From: JADJPO01 sp963724535
GTDB lineage: Bacteria; Actinomycetota; Actinomycetes; Actinomycetales; Kineosporiaceae
Length of the DNA stretch: 64,000 nt
Direction: 5' to 3'
Assembly (NCBI GenBank): GCA_963724535.1
Contig: CAVRVD010000011.1
Location: 372,001 to 436,000, forward strand
Shown here: positions 34,101 through 40,601 of the stretch, one piece after another
Layout: each line of letters opens with the position of its first letter
How positions within the stretch are numbered: position 1 is the stretch's first letter
Translations under genes and position numbers: made by a program
The notes under the pieces: generated by a model
Seen by the model: only the letters and a program-made list of their open reading frames with translations
The model's database searches: none
Told to the model about the DNA's origin: nothing

Positions 34101-34589
34101 GGCATGGAAGGCGGCCGAGGACTGCAGGGCACGGGCGAACTCGGGGTACTCGATGCGCAGGCTGGAGCGGTAGTGCTTCTCGCCACCGATCGCGTTGCCG
34201 AGCACGATGGCGACCTTCTCCGGGTCCACCTCCCAGTCCGGCCAGCCGGCGTCGACCAGGGCGGCCCGGGCGGCGCTTATCGCCCAGCGCTGGCCATCGT
34301 CCATCTGCGCCGCGACCTTCGGCGGCACCGGCAGCCGCCAGGCCACCGGGTCCCAGTCGAACTCCCGGACCCAGCCGCCGATCCTGGAGTAGGTCTTGTC
34401 CGGTGCCTGTGGGTCCGGGTCGTAGTACAGCTCGGGGTCCCACCGTTCCGGTGGGACGTCACTGATCGAGTACCGACCCGAGGTGATGTTGGACCAGAAG
34501 GCATCACCGTTGGGGGCATCCGGCATGATCGCCGACATCCCTACGATGGCAACAGGTTTCGGGGAGGGCGACGGCGAGGTGGAGGTCAC
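25200..34589 (-). CDS. Iterative type I polyketide/PUFA-like secondary-lipid synthase (KS-AT-KS-ACP5-KR-DH)
   Basis: A 3,129-aa cytosolic megasynthase. KS1: Cys221 (DAACASG), His355 (EAHGTST), His395 (NIGHLKAA). AT: Ser727 (GHSLGEYG). KS2: Cys1281 (NAACAST), His1428, His1468, so it is not an inactive chain-length factor. Five ACP-like repeats follow, all with GVDTVKQAE (Thr1693, 1826, 1945, 2067, 2183). The KR has TGAAGS and Tyr2705 (DYAAANN); the C-terminal double-hotdog DH has His2848 (HRIDGTAVLPG). There is no ER and no thioesterase. The layout resembles Pfa-type PUFA synthases condensed into one chain. The GTG start overlaps the acyl-CoA dehydrogenase stop (GTGA), so synthesis is coupled. 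The product is unknown; a long-chain or polyunsaturated lipid is likely. Confidence 0.88.
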   Translation of the reverse strand: MTSTSPSPSPKPVAIVGMSAIMPDAPNGDAFWSNITSGRYSISDVPPERWDPELYYDPDPQAPDKTYSRIGGWVREFDWDPVAWRLPVPPKVAAQMDDGQRWAISAARAALVDAGWPDWEVDPEKVAIVLGNAIGGEKHYRSSLRIEYPEFARALQSSAAFHALDAAAREQVLVEAKEAFLAGFGEITEDTMPGELSNVIAGRIANLFNFRGPNFTTDAACASGLAAMSAAVDGLVEGHYDAVITGGVDRNMGVAAFVKFCKIGALSATGTRPFDAGANGFVMGEGSSLFVLQRLSEAEKVGRRIYAVLTGLAGSSDGKGKGITAPNPVGQQLAVRRAWEMAGVSPGTAGAFEAHGTSTRVGDAAELNSLTEVLAGSGAAPGSIALGSVKSNIGHLKAAAGTAGLYKMVRSLHEKVLTPSLNFVDPNPNVEWDAVPVRVNTELREWAAPNGDVRRGGVSAFGFGGTNFHAVVEEYVPGRFRSEPRVFAGAATAPAAGLASPDVPSAGTVPASAGAPPAARPPLRGALVVGGADGADVLAQLREHLAQAQAGAGVAAAPPSPPDPALADAAVRVAIDYADAKDLAAKIGKTIKAFETTAAKGAEAAKALWRMLRSQGVFLGRGPAPKVAFLYTGQGSQYANMLAELRDGEPIVAQTFARADAVMTPLLGKPLTDYIFIDGGDPKAVKKLEKQLRQTEITQPAVLATDLSLQALFAEYGIAPDMVMGHSLGEYGALVAAGCLTFEAALEAVSARGREMAHLALEDNGKMAAVFGPLEQIEQVVVEVSAAGGNVVIANINSLSQAVIGGASTAVEQAVARFGELGLNAVLIPVSHAFHTSIVAPASVPLIDSLRRLNVVGPKVPIVANVTGEFYPADATTDDMLDMLGKQVASPVQFVKGLRTLYDAGARVFVEVGPKKALHGFAEDVLSAQHDDVLALFTNHPKLGDVASVNQALCGLWANGLGYPAPAAPETAPGVASPAVPSAAPTAAVAAPAPAPGLASAAVPSAAPVAAVAAPTPATVSAVAGHPSVEATEPVAITGAALGLPGVPRVFDDDNIAKILAGQQFIEAVPHRYRQQMVDMRITRLVKSENGGASFETISDEAEVIKLAGQHAPFDVVAEFGVDAARDEALDVATRLAIGAGLDALRDAGIPLVMRYRQTTLGTQLPDRWALPDSMRDDTGVIFASAFPGLESFASDMEGYFTHRGRREQLLALEAVRSRMRGDEPAAIEVDRRIGELRHELEAHPFAFNRRFLFRALSMGHSQFAELVGARGPNTQVNAACASTTQAVSLAEDWIRAGRCRRVIVISADDATSEHLLPWITSGFLASGAAATDDVVAEAATPFDRRRHGMIVGMGAAAFVVESADAARERGIQPICDVVASVTANSAFHGTRLDLEHIAGVMEKLMQQAQARGIDRAEIASSTMFVSHETYTPARGGSASAEVNALRAVFGSRADDIVITNTKGFTGHAMGAGIEDVVAIKALETGVVPPVPNYREPDPDLGRLNLSTGGSYDVRYALRLAAGFGSQIAMALFRWTPMPHGRRSLANDLGYRHRVVDGAAFERWLDVAAGHADARLEIDHRRLRIADAGVPGSVLRVPSAPVQAGPRATEIAAAAPAPARSPAAAATHPAAAAPAAPAAPAAPAAPAAPAAPVEEAADPVLVAVTAIVAEMTGYPPELLDPDLDLEADLGVDTVKQAEVFAAVREHYGVERDPDLRLRDFPTLNAVVGWVRSKKPELAAAVATPAVAPVPAQPAAPAAAPAVAPTASPTPAAAPAPAPAAAAAAADAAVEDPVLVAVTAIVAEMTGYPPELLDPDLDLEADLGVDTVKQAEVFAAVREHYGVERDPNLQLRDFPTLNAVVGWVRSKKPELAATAAAAAPAVTPTASPTPAAEPAPAAAPAPVAADAAVEDPVLVAVTAIVAEMTGYPPELLDPELDLEADLGVDTVKQAEVFAAVREHYVVERDPNLQLRDFPTLNDVVGWVRSKKPELAAAVAAPAAPAAAAAPVASTPAPAAVPVQAPAPEVETSVLAEDPVLVAVTAIVAEMTGYPPELLDPNLDLEADLGVDTVKQAEVFAAVREHYGVERDPNLQLRDFPTLNDVVGWVRSKKPELAAAIAAPAPAAGTAAGLASPDVPSAVPAPAAPAPAGDPVMAIVVGIVAEMTGYPAELLEPDLDLEADLGVDTVKQAEVFAAVREHYGVERDPNLQLRDFPTISHVVGWIRDKAGIAAPDVTPTAAPDASPASSQPVTAPSPTPQASGLVRGDLAAIDELPRRVPVAVLRPALSLCAPTGVTLGEGSRVVVMLDEGGVGDSLAKRLGKLGVQVLVLEPGIATDDLLARLDGWLGDGQIHGVYWLPGLDDEGGLDGMSLSTWREALRRRVKALYTTVRRLYDLTPFLVTATRLGGYHGYEDGGATAPLGGAVNGFAKAYQRECPDAVVKAVDLPASRKTAALADVLIEETLRDGGCVEVGRPEVEQRGPGRIGIGLETVPFTPLGPDGDPLGEGGTPLGPDSVVVVTGAAGSIVSAITADLAAASGATFHLLDLTPAPDPADPDLAAFAAGPDSLKPVIAARLKEAGGRPTPVAIESELSRIERRAAALAAVRAVEAAGGRARYHSVNLTDADAVTAVMRQIQADHGRVDLLLHAAGLEISRTMPDKQPAEFDLVFDVKADGWHSLVHAVPDLPIGASVVFSSVAGRFGNSGQPDYAAANNLLCAVTSSLRRTRPGMRAIALDWTAWGGIGMATRGSIPKIMEMAGVQMLPPEAGVAWIRRELASSGFAGEVVVAGRLGMMAAPPDRSGNTTGLDAEVVAAQGISGNAPVTGQVSADVNEGVVVATSLDPAVQPFLDDHRIDGTAVLPGVMGMEAFAEAALAGARLAGLEVGGDSGYRVAGLEDVQFLAPCKFYRDAPRTVTVTALLGPVEAGHGADGDLVARCRLTAMRTLAGSDTPRLDVHFTGSVRLTRSPWCTEHEEAAAQLNGGVDSDLVYRLYFHGPAYQVVHRAERQDGATVAVMATDLPLGHLPQDQQTVSGPRLTELCFQAAGLFQAATTGELALPNGVEGVRLVRDPNHLGGGLHAVLRARGGDGPPVFDGHVADGEGQVVLRLTGYRTIALPAPMPDDVREPLRSALTG
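27900..29640 (-). repeat. Five near-identical ACP-coding repeats
   Basis: Five modules of roughly 350-400 bp, each a conserved core of about 220 bp plus an Ala/Pro-rich linker. Core DNA is almost identical between units, including synonymous sites (for example CTGCTTGACCGTGTCCACCC is shared by four), which implies recent duplication or gene conversion. The leftmost unit (C-terminal in the protein) is the most diverged. Confidence 0.9.
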
Positions 34590-36274
34590 ATCTGGTCCTT
34601 CCGGTAGATCGCGTCTGCGATCGTGTTCATGTCGGCGAGCAGCCCGGCCTGCGCGGTGCGGACCTCGGCCAGTGGCATCTGGGCGGCCAGCGCTGCGGCC
34701 TGCTCGCCCGTTCCCTCGGCCGCGCCGACGACCCAGCGCAGACCGTCCTCCGCGACCTTGAGGGCGGCGTCCCGAGCGAAGACCCGGCTGACCGCAGCCA
34801 GGGTCGCCGCGCCGAAGCGACGGTCGCTCTTGGGGTGGGAGGTGCCGGACGCCGCGGCGGCGGCGCGACGCGCGGCGGCGGCGGCGGTCTCGGTCCAGGC
34901 GATCAGCTCACCGAGACGGAACAGCACGTGCTGGTTGCGGGTGAGCCGGCCGGCCTGGCAGGCCGACAGGACGGCGGCCAGGCATTCGTGGGCCAGGGCC
35001 GCGGTGTCCGCGCCGACCCCCGGCGTGGTGGCGTGCAGCTCGCGCAGGGTGCGCGCGGCGTCGAGGTAGTGCGCGCCCCGGGACTTCAGGTGGGCCTGCC
35101 AGCGGTCCCGGGCAACGGTCATCTCGAGGATCTCCGAGGTGCCCTCGTAGATCGTGGTGATCCGCACGTCCCGCTTGATCTTCTCGACCAGGTAGGGCTT
35201 GGTGTACCCGTAGCCGCCGTGGGCCTGGATGGCCGCCTCGGCCGCGACGTTGCCGAACTCGGAAGCCAGGTACTTGGCGATCGCGCCCTCGGTGTTCAGC
35301 GCGCCGTCCGCCCCCTCGCCGGAGTCCAGCCGAGCGGCGGTCTCCTCGACGAAGGCGCGGGCGGCCTCCAGCCGGACCAGGTTGGGGATGATCAGCTTGT
35401 GGGTGTAGCCCTGCTTCTCGGCGAGCACCGACCCACCCTGCTCACGGTTCTGGGAGTATTCGATCGCCCGCTGCAGGGCCGACCATCCCCCGCCGAGGCC
35501 GAACGCGGCGACCATCACCCGGGTGTAGCCGAACACCTGCTGGGCCTCGATCAGGCCCTGGCCCTCGACGCCGCCGACCAGGTTCTCCACCGGCACCACA
35601 ACGTCGTCCAGGAACAGCGCCGCCGTGTTCGACAGCCGGATCCCGTGCTTGTCCTCAGGGGGCGCGGTCGTGAACCCCTCGGTGCCCTTCTCCACCACGA
35701 ACCAGGTCGGTCCGCCCGGGGTGAGCGCCAAGATGGTGGTGGCGTCGGCGATGGTCCCGTTGCTGATCCACTGCTTGCGGCCGTTGATCCGGTAGTGCGT
35801 CACGGCGCCGTCACCGTCGGTGACCGGGACGGCGGTGGTGGACATCGCACCGAGGTCACTGCCGGCGTCCGGCTCGGTCGCGCCGTAGGCGAAGACGACC
35901 CCCTTCTCGGCGATCATCCCGAGCCACTGCTGCTTCTGCTCTTCGGTGGCGCCGACCAGGATCGGGTCGCTGCCGAGGAAGGTGGCGAACACGGCGGTGG
36001 CCAGGCCGATGTCGAACGTGGCCATCTTCTCGCACACCCGGTAGGAGTCGAACGCCCCGCCGCCCATGCCCCCGTAGTCCTCGGGCACGAACACCAGCTG
36101 GACGCCGAGGTCGTCGCTGCACATCGACCGGACGACGTCCTCTGGACAGACGTCCTCGTGGTCCAGCTCCAGCTGACGTTCGGTGGGCAGGGCCTCGGAG
36201 ACGAAGTCGCCGAGCGCCTCCAGCATCAGGTTCAGGGTTTCGGTGTCGAGGCCCTCGCCGGACATCGCGCTCAT
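34586..36274 (-). CDS. Acyl-CoA dehydrogenase family flavoprotein
   Basis: A 562-aa FAD enzyme that forms an alpha,beta double bond in acyl thioesters and passes electrons to ETF. The core shows YGATEPDAGSDLGAM (FAD loop), RKQWISNGTIAD, QAHGGYGYTKPYLVEK and the catalytic Glu377 in TIYEGTSEILEM. A C-terminal extension of about 160 residues makes it longer than the usual 380-400 aa. The ATG at 36272-36274 has GAAGGGA upstream and overlaps the stop of the small membrane gene (ATGA). Its own stop overlaps the GTG of the lipid synthase. This coupling suggests it acts with the synthase, perhaps creating unsaturation or working in reverse as the missing enoyl reductase; ordinary beta-oxidation is the alternative. 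Confidence 0.93.
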   Translation of the reverse strand: MSAMSGEGLDTETLNLMLEALGDFVSEALPTERQLELDHEDVCPEDVVRSMCSDDLGVQLVFVPEDYGGMGGGAFDSYRVCEKMATFDIGLATAVFATFLGSDPILVGATEEQKQQWLGMIAEKGVVFAYGATEPDAGSDLGAMSTTAVPVTDGDGAVTHYRINGRKQWISNGTIADATTILALTPGGPTWFVVEKGTEGFTTAPPEDKHGIRLSNTAALFLDDVVVPVENLVGGVEGQGLIEAQQVFGYTRVMVAAFGLGGGWSALQRAIEYSQNREQGGSVLAEKQGYTHKLIIPNLVRLEAARAFVEETAARLDSGEGADGALNTEGAIAKYLASEFGNVAAEAAIQAHGGYGYTKPYLVEKIKRDVRITTIYEGTSEILEMTVARDRWQAHLKSRGAHYLDAARTLRELHATTPGVGADTAALAHECLAAVLSACQAGRLTRNQHVLFRLGELIAWTETAAAAARRAAAAASGTSHPKSDRRFGAATLAAVSRVFARDAALKVAEDGLRWVVGAAEGTGEQAAALAAQMPLAEVRTAQAGLLADMNTIADAIYRKDQM

Positions 36275-36465
36275 CGTATGGTCCCTTCGGCGGTTGGTTC
36301 GGCTTCGCTGGTCTCGGTGGGTTGGCACGAGCGCAGCAGGATCTCGGCGATGTCGCTGACCTCGACGTCGCCGGCATCGCTCGCTCTGGTGCCGGCGCGG
36401 TCCTCGCCGGCCAGGATCACGGTCATCACCATCATCGTCAGGCCGAGGATCATCCGAAGCAGCAC
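36271..36465 (-). CDS. Small single-pass membrane protein in the lipid-synthase operon
   Basis: A 64-aa protein: residues 1-19 are a Met/Leu-rich hydrophobic helix (LLRMILGLTMMVMTVILAG), followed by an acidic tail with DAGDVEVSDIAEILLRSC and a Glu/Thr-rich end. The start GTG at 36465 has GGAGGAAA seven bases upstream, and its stop overlaps the acyl-CoA dehydrogenase ATG. Ribosome site and coupling on the 3' side make it a credible gene despite its size. No homologue is recognised. It could tether the dehydrogenase/ETF to the membrane or act as a regulator. Confidence 0.6.
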   Translation of the reverse strand: MLLRMILGLTMMVMTVILAGEDRAGTRASDAGDVEVSDIAEILLRSCQPTETSEAEPTAEGTIR

Positions 36466-36509
36466 GTGCGCGTTTCCTCCATCCTCGGCCTGCCTGGCGA
36501 CCGGCGCGG

Positions 36510-37493
36510 TCAGCCCTTGCGTCGGGCGATCTCGTCGGCCAGCGCGGGGAGCACTGTGTGCAGGTCACCCACCACGCCGAGGTCGGCGATGGCGAAGATC
36601 GGGGCCTTGGGGTCCTTGTTGACGGCGACGATCGACTTTGCCCCCTGCATGCCGGCCCGGTGCTGGATCGCCCCGGAGATACCGGCGGCCAGGTACAGCT
36701 GCGGCGCGACCGTCTTCCCGGTCTGACCGATCTGCATCTCGTGCGGGTACCAGTCCTGGTCGGTGGCCGCGCGCGAGGCGCCGACCGCGCCGCCGAGGCG
36801 GTCCGCCAGCGTCTCCAGGACCGAGAACGCGTCAGCCGAGCCGAGGCCCCGCCCGCCGGCGACGACCACGGAGGCGTCGACAAGCTCCGGCCGGCCGGTG
36901 GACTGCTTGGCCGTGCGCGAGACCGTCTGCACGACACCGGCCAGGTCGCTGAAGGCGACCGAGACGCTCTGGACCGTCGGCGCCCCGCCGTCCACCGGCT
37001 GCGGAGTGACCGCGTTGGGGCGCATGGTGATCACTGGGACGCCGCGCACGACCTCGCTGGTGGCCACCCACTCGCCGGCCACCACGGTCTGGGTGGCCTG
37101 TGGCCCGTTCGGGCCGGCGACCACGTCGACGGCGTCGGTGACGATGCCGCTGTCCAGGGCGACAGCGAGCCGACCGGCCACGTCCTTGCCCTCAGGACCG
37201 GAGGTGACCAGAACGGCGGCCACGTCACCGGCACCGGCCAGCTGGGCCAGTGCCTCGGCCTTGGCCACGGCGAGGTAGCCGTCCGCCCCGGGGACGACCG
37301 GGGGGTCGATGGTGTAGACACTGGCCGCGCCGAACCGGCCGAGCTCGGCAACGATCTTCTCGTCCGCCGGGCCGAACAGCACCGCCTTGGGGGTGCCCAG
37401 GCGGGTGGCCACGGTGAGCAGCTCGGTGGTGGCCTTGCGCAGGCCGGACGCGGTGCGCTCGGCGCGTTCGGCCAGGACCAAGACGTCGGACAC
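36510..37493 (-). CDS. etfA: Electron transfer flavoprotein alpha subunit
   Basis: A 327-aa ETF subunit that binds FAD and, with EtfB, takes electrons from acyl-CoA dehydrogenases. The C-terminal FAD domain is textbook: VVAGGRGLGSADAF, SRAATDQDWYPHEMQIGQTGK, YLAAGISGAIQHRAGM and INKDP-type VNKDPKAPIFAIADLGVVGD. The start is the GTG at 37491-37493 (AGGAG ten bases upstream), which gives the usual N-terminus MSDVLVLAE; a longer frame exists but is not needed. It lies 35 bp after etfB and 44 bp before the small membrane gene, in the same leftward unit as the acyl-CoA dehydrogenase. Confidence 0.97.
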   Translation of the reverse strand: MSDVLVLAERAERTASGLRKATTELLTVATRLGTPKAVLFGPADEKIVAELGRFGAASVYTIDPPVVPGADGYLAVAKAEALAQLAGAGDVAAVLVTSGPEGKDVAGRLAVALDSGIVTDAVDVVAGPNGPQATQTVVAGEWVATSEVVRGVPVITMRPNAVTPQPVDGGAPTVQSVSVAFSDLAGVVQTVSRTAKQSTGRPELVDASVVVAGGRGLGSADAFSVLETLADRLGGAVGASRAATDQDWYPHEMQIGQTGKTVAPQLYLAAGISGAIQHRAGMQGAKSIVAVNKDPKAPIFAIADLGVVGDLHTVLPALADEIARRKG

Positions 37494-37528
37494 GGTGCAC
37501 GCTCCTGTCGTGGAGTAGGGTGGACTGC

Positions 37529-38317
37529 TCAGATGAAGCCGCGGGTGGCGAGGAACTCGGCGATCTCGCCGGCTCCGTCGCACCCGTCGGCGCCGTCCAC
37601 CAGCACGGCGCCCGCCTGCCGCGGCGGCGCCGGGGCGAGCAGGGTCACCCGGCAGGAGGCAGCGGCCAGACCGACTGCGCCGGAGTCGATCCCGAGGTCG
37701 GCGAGACTGAGTGTGGTGACCGGCTTCTTCTTCGCCGCCATGATCGCCTTGAAGGCGGGGTAGCGGGCCTCACCAGTCTGGTCGGTCACCGAGACCATCA
37801 CCGGGGTGCTCGCGGACAGCTCGGCGACGGAGACATCGGCGTCCCGGCGCACGGTCACCCGCTCGCCGTCGACGGCGAGCGAGGCGGCGAAGGTGAGCTG
37901 GGGGAGGTTCAGCCGCTGGGCCACCATCGAGGGCACCACGGACATCTCCGCGTCCGTCGAGGCCATGCCGGTGATCACCATGTCGAAGCCCACCTGCTGC
38001 AGCGCGGCGGCCAGGATCTGGGAGGTGGCCATCGCGTCCGAGCCGGCGATCGCATCGTCCTGCACGTGCACGCCGCTGTTCGCCCCCATCGCCAGCGCCT
38101 TGCGCAGCGCACTGCCGGCTGCGGCGGGCCCCATGGTCAGGGCGACCACCTCGGCGTCCACTCCGGACTCGACGAGCCGGACCGCCTGTTCGACGGCGTA
38201 CTCATCCAGCTCGCTGAGACGACCCTCGACGGCGCCGCGGTCAAGCGTCAGCTCGGGGGTGAAACTCCAGGTACTCGTCGGTTCGGGTACGTACTTGACC
38301 GGAACGACGATCTTCAT
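37529..38317 (-). CDS. etfB: Electron transfer flavoprotein beta subunit
   Basis: A 262-aa EtfB. It starts MKIVVPVKYVPEPT, has the nucleotide-binding LSELDEYAVEQAVRLVESG and VVALTMGPAAAGSALRKALAMGA, and the ACAD-contact loop region ARYPAFKAIMAAKKKPV with the recognition Leu region just before it. The ATG at 38315-38317 is preceded by AGGGAG. It is the first gene of the etfBA-small protein-ACAD-synthase-carboxylase unit, so the promoter should be in the 239 bp between it and the formate-THF ligase stop. A TACGGT box on the minus strand (plus 38388-38393) is a candidate -10, without a clear -35. Confidence 0.96.
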   Translation of the reverse strand: MKIVVPVKYVPEPTSTWSFTPELTLDRGAVEGRLSELDEYAVEQAVRLVESGVDAEVVALTMGPAAAGSALRKALAMGANSGVHVQDDAIAGSDAMATSQILAAALQQVGFDMVITGMASTDAEMSVVPSMVAQRLNLPQLTFAASLAVDGERVTVRRDADVSVAELSASTPVMVSVTDQTGEARYPAFKAIMAAKKKPVTTLSLADLGIDSGAVGLAAASCRVTLLAPAPPRQAGAVLVDGADGCDGAGEIAEFLATRGFI

Positions 38318-38556
38318 CGGTTGTCTCCCTGACAATCGGGTGGACTCGCGCGTCGGTGCACCAGCGCACAAACGGGGACTCGGCTAGACCGTAGGGCGGC
38401 GGCGACCGGGACCTCCTAGGACCAAGGGGCCAGGTTCGACCGTCTCCGTGGATCGAGCACTACCAGTGTGGACCCCACAGGACGTTTTCCCCACCGCAGC
38501 CCCCACCGGCAGCCACCCGCCGGGCCTGGCCTGGATGGCTTGGGGGAGACAGGACG

Positions 38557-40254
38557 TCAGGACAGGCCCGAGATCCGACCGGCCTCGTCCAGGTCGATGC
38601 TGAAGGCGGCTGGGGTCTTGGACAGGCCGGGCATGGTCCGCATGTCCCCACAGATGGGGTAGACGAACCCGGCTCCGACCGAGGCGCGCACCTCACGCAC
38701 CGGCAGCCGCCACCCCGTGGGGGCGCCGCGCAGCTTGGGGTCGGAGGAGATCGACAGGTGGGTCTTGGCGATGCACACCGGTAGCGATCCGAACCCGTTC
38801 CGCTCGTAGTTCTCGAGCTGGGCCGAAGCGGCGAAGTCGTAGTCCACGCCGTCCGCGCCGTAGACCTTGGTCGCCACGATCTCAATCTTCTCGCGCAGGC
38901 TGGCACCGTCCGGGTAGAGCAGCTGGAAGCGCGAGGCGGGCTCGGCGGCCTCGGCGACCGCCTCGGCCAGCTCTACCGCACCCCGGCCACCGTCGGAGAA
39001 GTGGGTCGAGACCGCGGCGGCCGCGCCGGCCTCGTTCGCGATCTGCTCGATCGCCTTCCACTCCGAGGAGTGGTCGGTCGGGAAGGCGTTGATCGCCACC
39101 ACCGCCGGTACACCGTGCAGCCTGATGTTCTCGATCTGCTTGCGCAGGTTGTCGGCGCCGGCGAGGACGTCGTCCGGGTTCTCGGCGAGCAGGGACGCAG
39201 GGAGCGGCCGCCCGGCGACGATCTTGTACCGGCCCGAGTGGGCCTTCAGCGCCCGGACGGTGGCCACCACGACCGCGGCGTCCGGCACCAGGCCGGAGGC
39301 CCGGCACTTGATGTTGAAGAACCGCTCGGCGCCCATGTCGGCGCCGAAGCCGGCCTCGGTGAGCAGGAAGTCCCCGCTGCGGATGCCGATCAGGTCGGCC
39401 AGGATCGAGGAGTTGCCGGTGGCGATGTTCCCGAACGGGCCGGCGTGTACCAGGACCGGAGTGTGCTCGAGGGTCTGCAGCAGGTTCGGCTTGACGGCCT
39501 CTCGCAGGATGGCCGCCATCGATCCAGCAGCCTGGAGGTCCTCGGCGGTGACCGGCTCACCGGAGCGCGTGTAGCCGACCACCATCCGGCGCAGCCGAAC
39601 CTTGAGGTCGTCGAGCGAGGAGGTCAATGAGAGCAGTGCCATCACCTCGGACGCCGCGGTGATGTCGAAACCGGTCTGACGCGTGACCCCGTCCTGGCGG
39701 CCCCCCAGGCCGATGACGATGTTGCGCAGCGTCCGGTCGTTGACGTCGAGCACCCGGCGCCAGGTGATGTTGTGCAGGTCGATGTCCAGCCCGTTGCCCT
39801 GGTGGAGGTGGTTGTCCAGGATCGCGGCGAGCAGGTTGTGCGCCGCGGTGACCGCGTGGAAGTCGCCGGTCAGGTGCAGGTTGAGCAGCTCCATCGGCAC
39901 CACCTGGCTGTAGCCGCCGCCGGCCGCCCCGCCCTTGATCCCGAACGTCGGCCCCATCGAGGGCTGCCGCAGCGCGATGGTGGCCGACTTCCCGATGTGT
40001 CGGAAGGCCTGGCCGAGCCCCACCGTGGTCGTCGTCTTGCCCTCGCCGAGCGGGGTCGGCGTGACGGCCGAGACAACGACGTACTTCGCCCTCGGCCGAT
40101 CGGCGAGCTCGTCGATCGCTTCGAGCCGGATCTTGGCAACCGACTCACCATGCGGCTCCAGCAGATGCTGCCCGATGCCCATCGACGTGGCGATGTCGGC
40201 CAGGGGTGCCAGCCGGGCGCCCTGGGCGATCTCCAGGTCCGAGGGAAACGCCAT
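38557..40254 (-). CDS. fhs: Formate-tetrahydrofolate ligase
   Basis: A 565-aa enzyme that makes 10-formyl-THF from formate, THF and ATP. The P-loop is TPTPLGEGKTTTTVGLGQA; other family blocks are RQPSMGPTFGIKGGAAGGGY, NLHLTGDFHAV and FGADMGAERFFNIKCR. Length is standard (about 555-560). The ATG at 40252-40254 follows AGGAAGG. It is divergent from the PHA thiolase over a 347-bp region and upstream of, but 239 bp away from, etfB on the same strand, so it may or may not share a transcript. It supplies one-carbon units for purines and formyl-Met; no direct link to the lipid locus is evident. Confidence 0.98.
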   Translation of the reverse strand: MAFPSDLEIAQGARLAPLADIATSMGIGQHLLEPHGESVAKIRLEAIDELADRPRAKYVVVSAVTPTPLGEGKTTTTVGLGQAFRHIGKSATIALRQPSMGPTFGIKGGAAGGGYSQVVPMELLNLHLTGDFHAVTAAHNLLAAILDNHLHQGNGLDIDLHNITWRRVLDVNDRTLRNIVIGLGGRQDGVTRQTGFDITAASEVMALLSLTSSLDDLKVRLRRMVVGYTRSGEPVTAEDLQAAGSMAAILREAVKPNLLQTLEHTPVLVHAGPFGNIATGNSSILADLIGIRSGDFLLTEAGFGADMGAERFFNIKCRASGLVPDAAVVVATVRALKAHSGRYKIVAGRPLPASLLAENPDDVLAGADNLRKQIENIRLHGVPAVVAINAFPTDHSSEWKAIEQIANEAGAAAAVSTHFSDGGRGAVELAEAVAEAAEPASRFQLLYPDGASLREKIEIVATKVYGADGVDYDFAASAQLENYERNGFGSLPVCIAKTHLSISSDPKLRGAPTGWRLPVREVRASVGAGFVYPICGDMRTMPGLSKTPAAFSIDLDEAGRISGLS

Positions 40255-40601
40255 GGTCGTGCCTTCCTGATGACTGGGCCTGATGACGGGGCCTGTTGAC
40301 GGGTCGGGCGATGGGGGGCAGCGTGTGAGACACCTCACCGCAAGAGTGCTGAACGAGCGAACGCTACCCGCTAGCAGATCCGTCGTCTATCGTCATACGC
40401 ACCACAAAGCGTCATACGCAACAGTAGTGGTCGACTTTGTCCTTTCCACCGGACACTGCAGACGACCCACCGTCGCCGCCCTAGCGAACCGGTCACCACT
40501 TGTCGAAGGATGTAGACCGTCGAGCCAGGATCCCGTCGACGTCCCTTGAAAGCACCAGTCGACCGCCGCGACCCTCGGCGGGTAGACGAGGAGGCCATCC
40601 C
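40255..40601. promoter_or_regulatory. Divergent control region between fhs and the thiolase gene, with an 11-bp direct repeat
   Basis: A 347-bp gene-free stretch. It contains two exact copies of CGTCATACGCA at 40391-40401 and 40410-40420, 19 bp apart (about two helical turns), in an unusually AT-rich patch for this genome. The spacing fits a tandem operator site. Nearest genes are fhs (leftward) and the PHA thiolase (rightward). No clear -35/-10 pair could be assigned. Confidence 0.6.
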
